Numbered from the stretch's first letter, positions 10,205 to 20,492 are shown. The stretch: 64,000 bases of DNA from Candidatus Thiovulum imperiosus (GCA_024281175.1 JAMJTW010000007.1:1-64000), one strand, 5' to 3'. Notes: a model not told the origin generated them from the sequence alone. A program made the numbers and translations.

Positions 10205-11152
10205 CTACTTTTTTAAAGAGTCTAAGATATCTTGAAATGAGTTCTCGAACGCTTTAAGTCCAGCAGACTTAAGTTCTTTGAGAACCTCATCAGAATTTGG
10301 AATTTGAGAAATAACTTCATTTTCTCTTTGTGGAGTCCAAGGGAGTTTCTCAACACTATCTCCTGAATAGGCTAATATTGTTTTTAGAGGTGCAGTATTT
10401 ACACTATCTTTTGCAAGAAGTTCTCTAATATAGTAATCCTCTGAAAGCTCAGGATTTTTAACTCCAGTTGAAGCAAAAAGAGTTGTAATATTCTCAAAAC
10501 CTCTTTTAGAAATCTCTCTATATATCTTAGAAGAGTTTGCAACTCCAAATAGAGTTGATGAGGTAGCAACATCTAATCGACTTACAAAAACAGAGAGAAC
10601 CCCTTTTGAACTCTTTTTAGAACTCTTTTCTAAACCTCGACTCATCGCTTCAGCAGATTTTAGAGCCTCCTCGAGAGTAAAAATGAGAGTTGCATTTACA
10701 GGAATGTCTCTACTAAAAAGCTCTTCCATTGCGATATATCCAGCCTCTGTTGCAGGAATTTTTATCATCACATTTGGCATTCCAATCTCTTCAAATAGTC
10801 TAACTCCCTCAGAGATAGTAGCTTCACTATCATTTGCAAAAAATGGGTCTACTTCAATAGAGACAAAACCCATATTATCATCTTTAAAGAGAGGAAGTAA
10901 CTTTTCAGCTGTATATTTTATATCCTCAATTGCTAACTTTTCATAAATCTCTTTTGGAGATAAGTCATCTTTCTGTAACTTTACCATCTCTTCTCTATAA
11001 GCTGGAGATTGAAATGCTTTCTGAAAAATAGCTGGATTTGAAGTAGCCCCATTTATAACACCATCATCTATAAGTTTCTGAAACTCTACACTTTGAAGAA
11101 ATGACTTCTCTATAAAATCTAACCAGAGAGAAAAATTTATATCTCTATTCAA
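10205..11152 (-). CDS. tal: Transaldolase
   Basis: GVINGATSNPAIFQKA, VMIKIPATEAGYIAMEEL, NATLIFTLEEA. Confidence 0.93.
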   Translation of the reverse strand: MNRDINFSLWLDFIEKSFLQSVEFQKLIDDGVINGATSNPAIFQKAFQSPAYREEMVKLQKDDLSPKEIYEKLAIEDIKYTAEKLLPLFKDDNMGFVSIEVDPFFANDSEATISEGVRLFEEIGMPNVMIKIPATEAGYIAMEELFSRDIPVNATLIFTLEEALKSAEAMSRGLEKSSKKSSKGVLSVFVSRLDVATSSTLFGVANSSKIYREISKRGFENITTLFASTGVKNPELSEDYYIRELLAKDSVNTAPLKTILAYSGDSVEKLPWTPQRENEVISQIPNSDEVLKELKSAGLKAFENSFQDILDSLKK

Positions 11153-11167
11153 CTGCTAACCTTTTTT

Positions 11168-11345
11168 TGGGGTGACCAAATAGGCTTCTCCCTCTCTTGT
11201 CATTTCGAAATGAGCGTAGCGATTGAGAAATCTTGGAAACTTATCGTTTTAATCGAAGTAATATAAAAGATTTCTCACCCTAAAGGGTTCGAAATGACAT
11301 ATAGGTTGCTAAAGCCTAAAAATACTCTATTTGGTCAGTCCCCCT
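11168..11345. mobile_element. MITE-like palindromic element A
   Basis: TIR GGGGTGACCAAATAG ... CTATTTGGTCAGTCCCC; inner arms GTCATTTCGAAATGAGCGTAGCG...GGGTTCGAAATGAC; reverse orientation of element B. Confidence 0.8.
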
Positions 11346-11393
11346 TTTTTTAGTAATTGTATCAATTTGCTATCTCTCTGCTACACTTTTAAA

Positions 11394-12764
11394 ATGAAGA
11401 TATTTATAATAGATACAAATATTATCTTAAATGATAGCAACAATGTTGAGATACTTTCTGGACAGGGAGAGAACCTCATCATCATTCCAGAAACTGTTCT
11501 TGATGAGGTTGATGCAAAAAAGAGCGGTTTTGACGAAATAAATTTTCAAGCCCGTGCATTTGGTCGAGTTATTCAAGAGATAGAAGTTAAAGAGACCCTC
11601 CAATTTCCAGAAAAGGGAATTAAGATTATCTCTACTGAACTTAAAAGAGGTGACTTTAAAATCTCAATTTATATCCCATCAAAAGAGAGATATTCTCACA
11701 AAGACTCTTCACAACAGAATATTATTAATGATAAGAAGATTTTAGAGATTACAAAAGATGTTGAAGAGATTTTAGAAAATAGAGTTACTCTCATCACTTT
11801 AGATATTATGATGAGAACTCGAGCTATCTCTTTAGGTATTGATACAGAGACTCTCTTTTTAGATAAAAATTTAGAAACATTGGAGTTTCTAAAAGAGATT
11901 GAAGTTGATGATGCAGAGTTGGAAAATCTTGACCATACTCCAATTTTAGATTTAGACCCAAATTACAAAATAGAGAATTTCTCATACAAATTTACTCATC
12001 TAAATGGAAAAACTGTTTTAGGAGTTATTCAAAATGGTAGAGTAAAAGTTCTTGATGAAAATGAACTTCGAAAACAGACCATCAAACCTAGAAATCTTGA
12101 ACAACTCTTTTTCAGCAATGCCCTTTTTGACTCATTTTATGATGTTGTCATCTCTAATGCAAAAGCTGGTTGCTCTATGGCTGGAAGTTCTGTTGAGATA
12201 GAACCGATACCAGAGTGGATAGATAAAAATGAACTTTCCAAAATTTTAGATATCTCCAAATTGGATTTATATTTAGAAAATGGATTTTTGAAAGAGAGAG
12301 ATTCTAAATTTGATAAGAACTCAATTCGATACCATCTTTTAAATTTGGAATCAAAACATCTTGAAATTTTAAAACTCGATTCCGAATTTGATAGCAAATA
12401 TCTCAAATTTGAGTATTGGCTTGGATTCAAAGATTTGGAAACAGCATTAGATAGAGTTTTATATCTTCGAAAAAAGAGAGAAATCTTTGAAACAGAATCT
12501 TCAGAATTTTTTGAAATTAGAAGTCGTCTTATAAATGGGGAGAGATTTGAGACTCATATTCCAGAAGTAAAAACTCAAAAGAGATGTGAAGAGCTAATTT
12601 CAGAATTGGGAGTTTCTGGAAAGAGGGATTTTATAATCGCGAGAGAGAAGATATACAGATACGATTTTGCAATTCCAGAAAAGAAAATCTTATATCTATG
12701 CAGAGGGAAAGAGGGTAAAGAGATAGGAGAAAAGCATGGATTTGAGGTTAGATTTTTAAATTGA
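11394..12764 (+). CDS. PIN-domain / truncated PhoH-like protein with an unusual C-terminal segment
   Basis: MKIFIIDTNIILND...VLDEVDAKK PIN domain; PhoH-like LEQLFFSNALFDSFYDVVISNAKAG broken at the P-loop and followed by CSMAGSSVEI...; C-term YRYDFAIPEKKILYLCRG. Confidence 0.7.
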   Translation: MKIFIIDTNIILNDSNNVEILSGQGENLIIIPETVLDEVDAKKSGFDEINFQARAFGRVIQEIEVKETLQFPEKGIKIISTELKRGDFKISIYIPSKERYSHKDSSQQNIINDKKILEITKDVEEILENRVTLITLDIMMRTRAISLGIDTETLFLDKNLETLEFLKEIEVDDAELENLDHTPILDLDPNYKIENFSYKFTHLNGKTVLGVIQNGRVKVLDENELRKQTIKPRNLEQLFFSNALFDSFYDVVISNAKAGCSMAGSSVEIEPIPEWIDKNELSKILDISKLDLYLENGFLKERDSKFDKNSIRYHLLNLESKHLEILKLDSEFDSKYLKFEYWLGFKDLETALDRVLYLRKKREIFETESSEFFEIRSRLINGERFETHIPEVKTQKRCEELISELGVSGKRDFIIAREKIYRYDFAIPEKKILYLCRGKEGKEIGEKHGFEVRFLN

Positions 12765-13082
12765 GATATTTTCAAAAAGTTCTATTTGCTCTTTTTGAAC
12801 AGTGATGAGGTCTACTGAAAGTAGCTCATCTCTATCTCTTTTTTGAAGAAATATTTCAGCACTTTTAAGAATTTTTTCCAATTTCTTTTCTGTCATATTT
12901 TGAATAGGATTAAAATTTCTTCCACTCTTTACCTCAATAAAATGGAGAGTATTTCCATGTTTTGCAATGATATCTATCTCTCCATATCTTGTGTGATAAT
13001 TTCTAGTGAGAATTTCAAATCCTCTCTTTTCAAGAAATTTAACACTTTTCTCTTCAGCTAAAAGCCCTTTTTCTAGGCTCAA
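12756..13082 (-). CDS. YraN family (UPF0102) endonuclease-like protein
   Basis: GLLAEEKSVKFLEKRGFEILTRNYHTRYGEIDIIAKHGNTLHFIEVKSG. Confidence 0.9.
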   Translation of the reverse strand: MSLEKGLLAEEKSVKFLEKRGFEILTRNYHTRYGEIDIIAKHGNTLHFIEVKSGRNFNPIQNMTEKKLEKILKSAEIFLQKRDRDELLSVDLITVQKEQIELFENISI

Positions 13083-14170
13083 AACTCTCCTCTATCTTCT
13101 CTATAATCGGAAATCTCTTCAAGAACCTCTTTAAGCTCATCAGCTTCACTATGAATTCTCTCTCTAATTTTTATAGATTTTCGATACCGTTTAACTCCAA
13201 TATCTCCAATAAATCTATGTTTCCCATTCACACTTACCATTACACCATCATCAATACCAGTATCCAATTTGAGGATATTTCCCTCTTTTAAATCCAATAT
13301 CTCTTGCAGTGTAATTTCAGCACCACCTAAAAATGCTTCAACTCCAACATTTGTTCCTCCAAGAACAACTTTTAAATCTTGATTTCTACTCTTTTTAGAA
13401 CCACTCTCATTAAGCATAAGGTCTCGACTTGCAAGTTTTGGTAAAACAGACTCAAGAGCAATTACAGGGTAGCAGATATTCATCATTCCAGAAGATTGTC
13501 CCATTGTAATTTCCATAACAATCATAACAACAATCTCTTGTTGAGCAACAATTTGGACAACATTTGGACTTGACTCTTTCTGTTCAATAACTGGATTTAT
13601 CTCTTCTACAACTTTCCAAGCGTCTCGGAGATTATCCATAAGAATTCGCAAAATTGTCTCAAAAAGAGACATCTCAATATCGGAAAACTCTCGAGAACCC
13701 ATATCAAAAGACTCCCCTTTTCCACCTAAAATTCTATCTATAAGTGGATAGGCGATAGTTGGGTTTACCTCCAAAATTCCATTTCCCTCAAGAGGACGCA
13801 TTGAGAAAACATTGAAACTTGTTGGGTTTGGTAGAGACATTAGGAACTCTCCATAAGTCATCTGGTCTACTGAGTGCAGTTGTATCTCAACAATAGACCT
13901 CATTATTGCTGAAATTTGTGATGATGAGGTTCTAGCTAATTTGTCATGAATACTTTTAAAAGCCCTTATCTGCTCTTTAGAAACCCTATTTGGTCTTTTA
14001 AAATCATATAGAGTTATCTGAATATCTTGAGCAGCTGGTGCTTCATATCCACCACCATCATCATCATCTTCATCTGAACCAAAAGGTTTATCTATACTTC
14101 CATCATCACCACCAGAACTGTCATCATTTAAAAGTTGGTCAATCTCTTCTTGAGTAAGAATATCAGCCAT
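13079..14170 (-). CDS. fliM: Flagellar motor switch protein FliM
   Basis: MADILTQEEIDQLL...; ...DFKRPNRVSKEQIRAFKSIHDKLAR. Confidence 0.95.
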   Translation of the reverse strand: MADILTQEEIDQLLNDDSSGGDDGSIDKPFGSDEDDDDGGGYEAPAAQDIQITLYDFKRPNRVSKEQIRAFKSIHDKLARTSSSQISAIMRSIVEIQLHSVDQMTYGEFLMSLPNPTSFNVFSMRPLEGNGILEVNPTIAYPLIDRILGGKGESFDMGSREFSDIEMSLFETILRILMDNLRDAWKVVEEINPVIEQKESSPNVVQIVAQQEIVVMIVMEITMGQSSGMMNICYPVIALESVLPKLASRDLMLNESGSKKSRNQDLKVVLGGTNVGVEAFLGGAEITLQEILDLKEGNILKLDTGIDDGVMVSVNGKHRFIGDIGVKRYRKSIKIRERIHSEADELKEVLEEISDYREDRGEF

Positions 14171-14173
14171 TTT

Positions 14174-14854
14174 CTACTCCTTTAACTCTTCTTTAATCTT
14201 TTTTAATACAGATTTATGAATTTGTGAAATTCGAGACTCTGTAATTTTTAAAATGGAACTTATCTCTTTTAAATTCAACTCTTCAAAATAGTATAGTTGA
14301 ATTACAAGTTGCTCTCTTTCTGTAAATGTCTCTAAAACATTTCTAACTTTTTTTAAGAGGTCTCCGCTCTCAATCTTCTCCATAAGGTTCTGTTCGCTAT
14401 CTTCAAAGTCTACATGGTCACTGATGGGGAGAACAGTATATATCTCTGAAGCTCTACGAGCTTCTCTAACTTTCTCGATTGAAATATCAAGTTTCTCAGC
14501 AAGATATTTATTTGTAGGCTCTCTATTATGTTTTGCCATATAATTATCAATTATAACATCTATACTTTTTACAAGTTTTCTGCCATTTCTACTCATAACA
14601 TCAAGAGAGCGTAAGTAATCCAGCATAGAACCGTAAACTCTTTTTTTAGCATATCCCCAAAAAGAGTCATTTTGTGTCTCATCATATCTTCTTGCCAACT
14701 TTACTAACTCTTCTGTTCCAATAGAAACCAAGTCTGAATATTCAATAAAACTAGGTAATCTCTCTTTTAAACGAAATGCCATAGACTTTACAGCTGGAAG
14801 ATACTCTATTGCTAGTTGGTCTTTCTGATACTTTAATTCACTCTCATAACTCAT
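14174..14854 (-). CDS. fliA: RNA polymerase sigma factor FliA (sigma-28)
   Basis: LPSFIEYSDLVSIGTEEL, C-terminal sigma4 EREQLVIQLYYFEELNLKEISSILKITESRISQIH. Confidence 0.93.
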   Translation of the reverse strand: MSYESELKYQKDQLAIEYLPAVKSMAFRLKERLPSFIEYSDLVSIGTEELVKLARRYDETQNDSFWGYAKKRVYGSMLDYLRSLDVMSRNGRKLVKSIDVIIDNYMAKHNREPTNKYLAEKLDISIEKVREARRASEIYTVLPISDHVDFEDSEQNLMEKIESGDLLKKVRNVLETFTEREQLVIQLYYFEELNLKEISSILKITESRISQIHKSVLKKIKEELKE

Positions 14855-15193
14855 CTACTTTTGACTCTCTTCAATCTTTTCTATCTGTTTATTTATAGTA
14901 ACCTTATATCGCTCTTTTTGAGGCATAAACTCCTCCTCTTTCTTTTCAAGCTCTTTGGTTACTCTATTTAAATCTTCTTCAAAAATTTTTTGTGGAAATT
15001 TAGTGCCAATTTTAACATCAACGTTCTTAATATAAAATGCTAAAAATAGATTGGCAAAGGAGTAGAAACCAATAACAAAAAGAATTGTATAGACAACTAA
15101 ATCTATTGGGTTGTCTGTTACTAAAGTTGCATATAGCAATCCTACAAAAAATCCAAAAACTGTTATAAAACTTTTAATATTATAGATAATCAT
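14855..15193 (-). CDS. Small membrane protein in the flagellar cluster
   Basis: 112 aa with N-terminal hydrophobic segments, between flhG and fliA. Confidence 0.5.
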   Translation of the reverse strand: MIIYNIKSFITVFGFFVGLLYATLVTDNPIDLVVYTILFVIGFYSFANLFLAFYIKNVDVKIGTKFPQKIFEEDLNRVTKELEKKEEEFMPQKERYKVTINKQIEKIEESQK

Positions 15194-15201
15194 AACTATT
15201 C

Positions 15202-16116
15202 CTAATGAAACTGTTTTAGTAACCTGTTAAAAAGTCCTGTTAATCCAGAACTACTATCATCTATCTCTGTTAGCATATTGTATTCTAATCTTTTGGCTAA
15301 CTGTCTTGCAACTCTCTCTAAATCTGTTGTTGCTCCAGCATAAGGAAACTCTTTTGTAAAAAGTATTCTTTTCTTAATTGAAACTGCTACATTGTTGTCT
15401 CTTGGCACTTTTCCAAGATAGTCTAGTTGGAATTGATGACCAATATTTATTTTTGCTACTTTATCTATCTTTCCAAAAATTGCTAATGCTTCCTTTTCTG
15501 AAGATACTTGATTTAAAATTAGACTTACTTCATCTCTCTTTTTGGAAGTCAATTTTATAGTTGCATAAGCGTCTGTTATTGCAGCTGGGTCAGGAATTGT
15601 TACAACAACTATATCATCAGCTATGTTTAGGAACATCTGAGTATGACCTCCAATTCCTGCTCCAGTATCTATTATCATCACATCTAAATCATCTAAAATT
15701 AGAGACTGCTCTATAAGAGAGTCAAACATAGTTGTATTATCAAATTTGAAAATTTCAGCACCACTATCTCCAGGAATTAGAGTCAGATTTGGTTGAACTT
15801 CTACCAAAATATCTTCTAGTTTCACTTCTCCTTTTAAGACATGAACTATATTTTTTCGCACTCTAACATTAAAGAGAACATCTAAATTTGCCAATCCAAT
15901 ATCAGCATCAAAAACAGCAACTTTGTAACCATATTTTGAAAATATATAGGCAAGATTTGCACTAATAGTCGATTTCCCAACTCCACCTTTTCCACTTGTG
16001 ATGGCGATAAAATGTGTCCTCTTACCTTTCAGTTTCTCTTCAGTTGAACCACCTTTCTTACTATCTACCATCTGTTGTAGTTTATTTGCTTGATTGTTCA
16101 TATCCCCAACTGCCAT
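15202..16116 (-). CDS. flhG: Flagellar number regulator FlhG (MinD-like ATPase)
   Basis: ITSGKGGVGKSTISANLAYIFSKYGYKVAVFDADIGLANLD; adjacent to flhF. Confidence 0.92.
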   Translation of the reverse strand: MAVGDMNNQANKLQQMVDSKKGGSTEEKLKGKRTHFIAITSGKGGVGKSTISANLAYIFSKYGYKVAVFDADIGLANLDVLFNVRVRKNIVHVLKGEVKLEDILVEVQPNLTLIPGDSGAEIFKFDNTTMFDSLIEQSLILDDLDVMIIDTGAGIGGHTQMFLNIADDIVVVTIPDPAAITDAYATIKLTSKKRDEVSLILNQVSSEKEALAIFGKIDKVAKINIGHQFQLDYLGKVPRDNNVAVSIKKRILFTKEFPYAGATTDLERVARQLAKRLEYNMLTEIDDSSSGLTGLFNRLLKQFH

Positions 16117-17556
16117 CTATTTCCTTTTAAAACCATTCAGTAAGGAATCTACCAAATAGTCACTTTTTGCCACAATAATATCTTCTGGAACCTCTTGTCC
16201 TATTGAGAAGTAACTTATAGGTTTCTGAATATCATGGATTAGACTAAATATATTCCCAAACCCTTTTGTTTCGTCAAGTTTTGTAAATATTATTGTATCT
16301 ATATTTAATTTTGAGAAGCTATTATATCCCTCTTTGAGGTCTTCAAATTTTAGACTACTTGGTAGAACCATTGTCACTTCAATTTCGTGAACATAATTTC
16401 CTTTATCTAAATACTCTTTCAACATCTCTATCTTTTCAACATCGTAAGGAGAGCTTCCCATTGTGTCGATAAAAATGTAGTCATTGTTACTCATCTCATC
16501 TAATTTTTCTGCAAAATCGGTAGCAGATGTTACTGTATCAATTTGAAGTTTCATCATTCTTGCATATTGGGTTAGCTGTTCCAAAGCACCAATTTTATAA
16601 GTATCGAGTACTAGAAAACCGACTCGAAAATTCTCTTTTCTCTGAAATGTGAGTCTAGCAGCAAGTTTTGCAATAGTTGTTGTTTTTCCAACTCCAGTTG
16701 AACCAACAAACATAATTATCTTTTTATTAGGTCTTTTTATAAAACTCTCTTGTCGAATTGGTATCATTTTGCGAAGTAGAGCTTTGAAATATCTTTTTAC
16801 AGTTTCACTATTTCCTCTCATTTTTAAAGGCATATGTTGTATAGATAAATTCATGATTTTGTCAAGATGCTCTAAATTCATACCGCTCTGTTTTGTAATT
16901 TTATATATTTCTGAAAATTCTGGAGGAATAGTTGTTGAGATAGTTGTTTCAGGATGCTTCTCTTCCCAAAACATATTTTGAATAAGTTTTATTTTATCGT
17001 TCAGTTGTCCGATTTCACTTTTGATATCTTTATAATAGTTCTCTTCACTGCTACTCTCTTTTCTAACTCTTTTTGGAGCTACCTCATCAGCAACAAACTT
17101 CTCTCCATTTGCCTCCATCTGTCTCTTTTTAGCAAGTTCCATGATTTTTTTTGCATTTGCCGAAACATCTATACTTTCACTACTTCTCGCTTTTGGCTTC
17201 TCTACTTTTTCTGGAACTTCTTCCTCTTCCTCATCAAGTAACGAATATTTCCTTTTCGGCTTTGAATTCCCAAATTGAACACTCACTCCACCATCATTTT
17301 TAAACTCTCTTTTACTCTCTCCACCTCCATACTTACTCTGAAGATGGTTCTGAAATCTACTTTTTCTCTCTTCTCTATGAAACTCCTCTTCTTCAGCTTC
17401 TGGTAGCGATACAATTACTTCATATCCTTTCGCCTTTCCAAACACGCCTTTTATACTTTTCGTCTCTATTATTGAGATATCATCTCCATACATCGCCGTA
17501 GCAATTTTCACAGCCTCTTGAACTGAACTACCTTGAACTTTCTTAATTTTACTCAT
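16117..17556 (-). CDS. flhF: Flagellar biosynthesis GTPase FlhF
   Basis: SRP-type GTPase FVGSTGVGKTTTIAKLAARL, VLDTYKIGALEQL. Confidence 0.93.
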   Translation of the reverse strand: MSKIKKVQGSSVQEAVKIATAMYGDDISIIETKSIKGVFGKAKGYEVIVSLPEAEEEEFHREERKSRFQNHLQSKYGGGESKREFKNDGGVSVQFGNSKPKRKYSLLDEEEEEVPEKVEKPKARSSESIDVSANAKKIMELAKKRQMEANGEKFVADEVAPKRVRKESSSEENYYKDIKSEIGQLNDKIKLIQNMFWEEKHPETTISTTIPPEFSEIYKITKQSGMNLEHLDKIMNLSIQHMPLKMRGNSETVKRYFKALLRKMIPIRQESFIKRPNKKIIMFVGSTGVGKTTTIAKLAARLTFQRKENFRVGFLVLDTYKIGALEQLTQYARMMKLQIDTVTSATDFAEKLDEMSNNDYIFIDTMGSSPYDVEKIEMLKEYLDKGNYVHEIEVTMVLPSSLKFEDLKEGYNSFSKLNIDTIIFTKLDETKGFGNIFSLIHDIQKPISYFSIGQEVPEDIIVAKSDYLVDSLLNGFKRK

Positions 17557-18035
17557 CTAAATTTGCCTAAATTTATTAGTGGAATTATTACAGATTCTCT
17601 TTCGTGCCAATGTTTATGAGGTACTGTTAAATCTCTGCTTTTGATTCTGAAATTTTCAAAGAAGATTATATCGATATCAAGAGTTCGAGGTGCATTTCTA
17701 AATGTTCGTAATCGACCAAATCTTTTTTCAAGATAGAGAATTCTTCGAAGAAACTGTTTTGGAAAAATTCTAGTTTCAAGAAGAATTAGAGAGTTGTAGA
17801 AATCCTCCTGTTCCAGATATCCAAAAGGTGGATTTTTCAAGATAGGTGCAGTTTCAAGAATTCTCAAGTTGTTATCTCGTTGAATTCTCCAGAAAAGTTT
17901 CTCAAATCGCTGTTTTGTATCTCCAATATTTCCACCAATACTTAAAAGGACTCTAAAGTTCCCTCTTCGACTCTGAAGAGAGAAAGGAAAGTGAGGAGTA
18001 TAGTGAAGAGAGAGTGTGGGAGATAAGATTACCAA
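17553..18035 (-). CDS. folK: 2-amino-4-hydroxy-6-hydroxymethyldihydropteridine diphosphokinase
   Basis: LSIGGNIGDT...RFGRLRTFRNAPRTLDIDIIFF...VPHKHWHERESVIIPL. Confidence 0.92.
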   Translation of the reverse strand: MVILSPTLSLHYTPHFPFSLQSRRGNFRVLLSIGGNIGDTKQRFEKLFWRIQRDNNLRILETAPILKNPPFGYLEQEDFYNSLILLETRIFPKQFLRRILYLEKRFGRLRTFRNAPRTLDIDIIFFENFRIKSRDLTVPHKHWHERESVIIPLINLGKFR

Positions 18036-19046
18036 TTATAAAACCTTTGCTCCATCTTTTTTCATAACAACCATATCTTCAATTCGAACTCCCATAAAAT
18101 TTGGAATGTAGATAGCTGGTTCAATTGTAAAGACCATATTCTCTTCTATTACAACATCACTACTTTGGGAGATATTTGGAAATTCGTGAATATCTAATCC
18201 AACACCATGTCCAGTTGAGTGTAGGAAATTCTTTCCAAAACCAGCATTTTCAATTACGGTTCTTGCAATCTTATCTATCTCAGAGGCTTTCATTCCAACT
18301 TTAGCTTTTGCTATCGCTTCATCATGAGCTTTTTGAACAGTATCATAGATATTTTGAACTTTTGGAGTCATCTTTACAGAAGAGAATTTAGTTTTCTGAA
18401 ACATAAAAGTTTCTGTTCGGTCTGAACAGTATCTCTTATACTTCACTCCAGCATCAACTAAAACCAAATCTCCACTAGAGAGTCTTCTATCTGTTGGTAG
18501 TGCATGAGGCTTTGAAGTGTTCTCATTCAGAGCAACAATGGGAGAGAAAGAGAGTTGTAAATCACCTTTCTGTTGAATGATAGTTTTCATCTTGAATTGA
18601 AGTTCTCGCTCTTTTTTTCCAAGACCTTTCACAGCTAAATAGTCTTTAAATCTCTGGAAACCAGCTCGACCATACTTTACAGCAGTTGAGATATATTGAA
18701 TTTCTTGTTCCCTCTTGATAATTCGCTTCTCTTTTGAAAGGTGAGGTTTTGGAAGAAACTCTATATCTAAAGAAGAGAGTTTCTTAAATTCAGCGACACT
18801 CCACTCATAAGGATCAAATTGTAGAGACTTCACACCCTCTTTTTTTAAAAATTCTACCGCTGTATCGATGAGGTTTCGAGAAGCCTCTACAACTTCCCCT
18901 CGATTTCTTACTATCTCTTTTGCCTCTTCAAAATAGCGAGAGTCTGTAAAAAATAGTTTTAAATTTTCTAAAGCGATAAGAATTCCATTATCACAGCTAT
19001 ATCCTATCTCGTAGTAGATAGCATTTTCATTTTTTAAGATATACAT
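18036..19046 (-). CDS. M24 family Xaa-Pro aminopeptidase
   Basis: VDAGVKYKRYCSDRTETF, HSTGHGVGLDIHEFPNI, FTIEPAIYIP. Confidence 0.92.
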   Translation of the reverse strand: MYILKNENAIYYEIGYSCDNGILIALENLKLFFTDSRYFEEAKEIVRNRGEVVEASRNLIDTAVEFLKKEGVKSLQFDPYEWSVAEFKKLSSLDIEFLPKPHLSKEKRIIKREQEIQYISTAVKYGRAGFQRFKDYLAVKGLGKKERELQFKMKTIIQQKGDLQLSFSPIVALNENTSKPHALPTDRRLSSGDLVLVDAGVKYKRYCSDRTETFMFQKTKFSSVKMTPKVQNIYDTVQKAHDEAIAKAKVGMKASEIDKIARTVIENAGFGKNFLHSTGHGVGLDIHEFPNISQSSDVVIEENMVFTIEPAIYIPNFMGVRIEDMVVMKKDGAKVL

Positions 19047-19048
19047 TT

Positions 19049-19519
19049 TTACTTTTCAATTTTCTTCTGCTGTTGTATTGCTTTCATTTCAGTTAAAATT
19101 TGTATCATTGCAACCATTGCAAGGTGGTATGTAAAAGGACCAAAACCAGCTATCTGTCCAGCAACAACAGGAGCAATTAGAGACTTCTGTCGAAACTCTT
19201 CTCTACGATAGATGTTTGAGATATGAACCTCAACTGTTGGAATATTGATTGCAGAAATTGCATCTCGAATTGCGATAGAAGTGTGAGTATAAGCAGCTGG
19301 ATTTATAATAATCCCATCGCTTTCTCCATAACACTCTTGAATTTTATCAACTATCTCTCCTTCAAAATTACTTTGGAAAAACTCAATTTCAAAACCACTC
19401 TGTTTCGCAACATCTCTCATCTGAGAATGTATCTGCTCTAGCTTCATTCCTCCATATATTTTCTGCTCTCGAATTCCAAGCATATTTAAGTTTGGACCTT
19501 GAATAACCGTTATTTTCAT
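19049..19519 (-). CDS. aroQ: 3-dehydroquinate dehydratase type II
   Basis: [21 protein letters not shown]...[16 protein letters not shown]...[14 protein letters not shown]. Confidence 0.95.
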   Translation of the reverse strand: MKITVIQGPNLNMLGIREQKIYGGMKLEQIHSQMRDVAKQSGFEIEFFQSNFEGEIVDKIQECYGESDGIIINPAAYTHTSIAIRDAISAINIPTVEVHISNIYRREEFRQKSLIAPVVAGQIAGFGPFTYHLAMVAMIQILTEMKAIQQQKKIEK

Positions 19520-19656
19520 AAAACATTCCTTGTTAATTAGTATCTCAAATTATAGCAGAGAGGTAAAATTAATAGAAAAGCAAGAACTACTCTTATGATA
19601 TTTTCTTTTTTAGACTAAATGGAAACAGAAATTGGAAACTTTCAGATTTCTATTTT

Positions 19657-19707
19657 AGAAAAGAGACTTTTGAAAAATTGGAACTTATCGAGGAAATGCC
19701 TTTCTGA
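19657..19707 (+). pseudogene. Remnant of a KilA-N cassette 3' end
   Basis: In-frame RKETFEKLELIEEMPF* matches the C-terminus of KilA-N copies 1, 2 and 4; no upstream gene body. Confidence 0.7.
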
Positions 19708-19751
19708 TAAAATTGTAGTTGCACACAAAAGAAAGGCATCAAAATTATATC
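19697..19751 (+). repeat. Cassette junction repeat 1 (GCCTTTCT 19698-19705 / AGAAAGGC 19730-19737)
   Basis: TGCCTTTCTGATAAAATTGTAGTTGCA...AGAAAGGC...AATTATATC-ATG. Confidence 0.9.
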
Positions 19752-20492
19752 ATGACAAATCAAATAATGACAATTCAAATCGGAAAAGAGTTTACAGTTA
19801 AAATTGGACACAAAACAGAAATGGGAAAACTCAATGATATTTTCACTATTGGAAATAGTTACAGAGAGGCAGAAGGAAAAAAGCTAAAAACAATGGAGCA
19901 GTTCCTTAGTTTACCCGATACTTGGGAATTTATTCTTGAAGCTGAATTAAATGAAAACCCTAATCGTCATAGCGACGATTTGAAAATACCTACAAAAGAT
20001 AGTGGTAAAAAAGTTCTTTATGGTCAAGCAATTAAGAATTTTACTGTAATAAAATCTCAAAGAGGTGGAAAACCTGACAATAGAGGTGTTTGGGCAAATC
20101 TTCACATTTTACTAAAAGCATCTATGTATCTTTCAGCTAAATTAGAATATGAAGTTATTGATGTTTTCATAAATCAAAAAATTCTCTTTTGGAGAGAAGT
20201 TGGTGGAGAAAATTTCAAAGAGTTCAATTCTCTCATTGATACTCTTCCAGATAGAAAAGGAAAAGAGAATAGAAATCTTTATATAGAAATTTCTTTAGAA
20301 ATTCGTAAAAAACTATCTATTCTCTCAACTAAAGGCTATAACGGAAAAGAGCATCATGCACTAATTCAAGAAAATAGAGCAGAGTGGCTTAAAAGTTTGA
20401 ATTTTGCTATCAAAGTTGGATTTATAAAATCTTATGAAGAGTTAAAAGATACTTTTGAAAAGTTGGAAGTCATTGAGGAAATGCCTTTCTGA
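19752..20492 (+). CDS. KilA-N domain protein, copy 1
   Basis: MTNQIMTIQIGKEFTVKIGHKTEMGKLND..., SQRGGKPDNRGVWANLHILLKASMYLSAKLEYEVIDVFINQKIL (KilA-N signature); start set by paralogue alignment. Confidence 0.82.
   Translation: MTNQIMTIQIGKEFTVKIGHKTEMGKLNDIFTIGNSYREAEGKKLKTMEQFLSLPDTWEFILEAELNENPNRHSDDLKIPTKDSGKKVLYGQAIKNFTVIKSQRGGKPDNRGVWANLHILLKASMYLSAKLEYEVIDVFINQKILFWREVGGENFKEFNSLIDTLPDRKGKENRNLYIEISLEIRKKLSILSTKGYNGKEHHALIQENRAEWLKSLNFAIKVGFIKSYEELKDTFEKLEVIEEMPF
19962..19980. repeat. Embedded palindrome AATCGTC-ATAGC-GACGATT in KilA-N copy 1
   Basis: Read directly, 210 nt after the ATG. Confidence 0.75.

Noticed and set aside
11331-11393. Upstream TTG start of the PIN-PhoH ORF at 11331
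   Set aside because: Lies inside element A; the ATG at 11394 gives a normal PIN-domain start.
19698-19737. GCCTTTCT...AGAAAGGC junction as a Rho-independent terminator
   Set aside because: 8-bp stem with a 24-29 nt loop, no following T-run, and a -10-like box between the arms; promoter/operator or recombination site fits better.
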